Origin: Frankia sp. R82
GTDB lineage: Bacteria > Actinomycetota > Actinomycetes > Frankiales > Frankiaceae
Assembly (NCBI RefSeq): GCF_023716925.1
Contig: NZ_JAMQQG010000044.1
Span: 25,425 to 89,424 of the forward strand
Direction: 5' to 3'
Length of the DNA: 64,000 nt
The stretch's first letter is position 1; every line of letters begins with the position of its first letter. Positions 63,322 through 64,000 of the stretch are shown here, one piece after another. Below the pieces are notes generated by a model that saw nothing but the letters and a program-made list of their open reading frames with translations, was not told the DNA's origin and ran no database searches. Both the position numbers and the translations under genes were made by a program.

Positions 63322-64000
63322 ATGCTCGCAAGCAAGGCACGACCGCAGATCCAGAAGGTGCTCGACCCGGTGAGCCAGTGGGCGGCCCGTTCGTCGATCT
63401 CGCCGGACGTGGTGACGATCATCGGCACCGTCGGGGTCGCCGGCGCGGCGCTGGGGTTCTTCACCCGCGGCGTGTTCTTCCTCGGCACGATCGTGATCAC
63501 CCTGTTCGTCTTCTCCGACCTGATGGACGGAGTGATCGCCCGGGCCCGGGGCCTGTCGTCCAAGTGGGGGGCCTTCCTCGACTCCACCTCGGACCGGGTC
63601 GGCGACGCCGCGATCTTCGGTTCACTGGTGATCTGGTATGCCGGGGACGGCGACTCCATGCCGCTGGTGGTGGCGGCGCTGATCTGCCTGGTTGCCGGCT
63701 CGATCACCTCCTATGTCAAGGCTCGGGCCGAGGGGCTCGGGTTCACCTGCAACGTCGGCTTCGCCGAGCGTGGCGAGCGGCTGCTGACCCTGCTGGTGGC
63801 CGCCGGGCTGTACGGGCTCGGCGTGCCCTATCTGCTGCCGGCCGCGCTGTGGTTCCTGGTCGGGGCGACCTCGCTCACCGTCATTCAGCGGGTGGTGCAC
63901 GTCTACCGGCAGTGGGACCGGGCCGGCGATCCGCCCGGGCCGGCCGCGCCGACCGGTCCGGGCGGATCGGCCGGCCAGCAGGCCGGTGGCGGGCTGCGGC
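63322..64000 (+). CDS. CDP-alcohol phosphatidyltransferase (phosphatidylinositol phosphate synthase type), 3' end outside window
   Basis: The frame begins with ATG 63322 (gcggg upstream) and stays open to the right edge, giving 226 residues so far. The CDP-alcohol motif is clear: DLMDGVIARARGLSSKWGAF followed by DSTSDRVGD, matching D-x2-D-G-x2-A-R-x8-G-x3-D-x3-D. About six membrane spans are visible. Next to a HIT gene, the likely product is the phosphatidylinositol phosphate synthase PgsA1 of actinobacteria, which uses inositol phosphate and CDP-diacylglycerol; glycerol-phosphate transfer is the alternative. The EF-G-like gene separates the usual HIT-pgsA neighbours. A Pro/Gly-rich tail appears to begin near the edge. 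Confidence 0.88.
   Translation, partial: MLASKARPQIQKVLDPVSQWAARSSISPDVVTIIGTVGVAGAALGFFTRGVFFLGTIVITLFVFSDLMDGVIARARGLSSKWGAFLDSTSDRVGDAAIFGSLVIWYAGDGDSMPLVVAALICLVAGSITSYVKARAEGLGFTCNVGFAERGERLLTLLVAAGLYGLGVPYLLPAALWFLVGATSLTVIQRVVHVYRQWDRAGDPPGPAAPTGPGGSAGQQAGGGLR

Overview
The window is about 64 kb of very GC-rich DNA with strong third-position GC bias, dense genes on both strands and many GTG starts. The gene set points to a sporulating or filamentous actinomycete: an SsgA/SsgB-like protein, the actinobacterial marker families DUF3000, DUF3097, DUF3145, DUF3817 and DUF4193, HemQ, an EF-G-like GTPase, and the GlgX/TreY/TreZ trehalose route. The overall set looks Frankia-like, but genus is inference; no rRNA is present to test it.

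Layout, left to right. Positions 1-7.4 kb hold the end of an APC permease, a TrmA-type RNA methyltransferase, dxs (isoprenoid precursor synthesis), a YbhN-like membrane protein and a proline-rich single-span protein. From 7.4-9.7 kb there is an MFS exporter with its TetR regulator and three copies of a short palindromic operator motif. From 10.5-15.5 kb come a membrane ferric-reductase-like flavoprotein and a fadA-fadB beta-oxidation operon. From 15.5-23.4 kb lies a conserved actinobacterial block: RNase D, DUF3000, a small zinc-ribbon protein, DUF3817, then hemE-hemY-hemQ, which together make the coproporphyrin-dependent haem route.

From 24-31 kb there is a polyprenyl-phosphate sugar transferase followed by sulfate activation genes: an APS kinase carrying a degenerate ATP-sulfurylase-like domain, cysQ, cysD and cysN. 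From 31-36 kb are an ATP-dependent DNA ligase, a translationally coupled pair made of a small WXG100-like protein and an 841-residue DUF6571-like protein, and a RibD-like reductase. From 36-50 kb treZ is separated from treY-treX by about 7 kb holding two secreted proteins, a 1-Cys peroxiredoxin and a two-component system divergent from a secreted PDZ protein.

From 50-55.6 kb lie NfeD, an SPFH protein, DUF3145, DUF4193, an isochorismatase-type hydrolase, DUF3097 and a cell-wall amidase. Then come a Gly-Cys-Val tRNA array, a pabB/trpE-type chorismate enzyme, an Ssg-like cell-division protein and a tRNA-Val(CAC) gene, followed by a gene-free stretch that ends in a second partial copy of that tRNA's 3' end. 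The window closes with a HIT-family protein, the EF-G-like GTPase and the start of a CDP-alcohol phosphatidyltransferase that runs off the right edge.

No CRISPR array, intact insertion sequence, prophage or rRNA gene was seen. The most unusual items are the WXG-like/841-residue pair, the pseudo-sulfurylase/APS kinase fusion, the His-rich GTP-binding domain of the EF-G paralogue, the tRNA-Val 3'-end duplication, the mutually exclusive hairpins near 10.3 kb, and several perfect short palindromes that look like operators.
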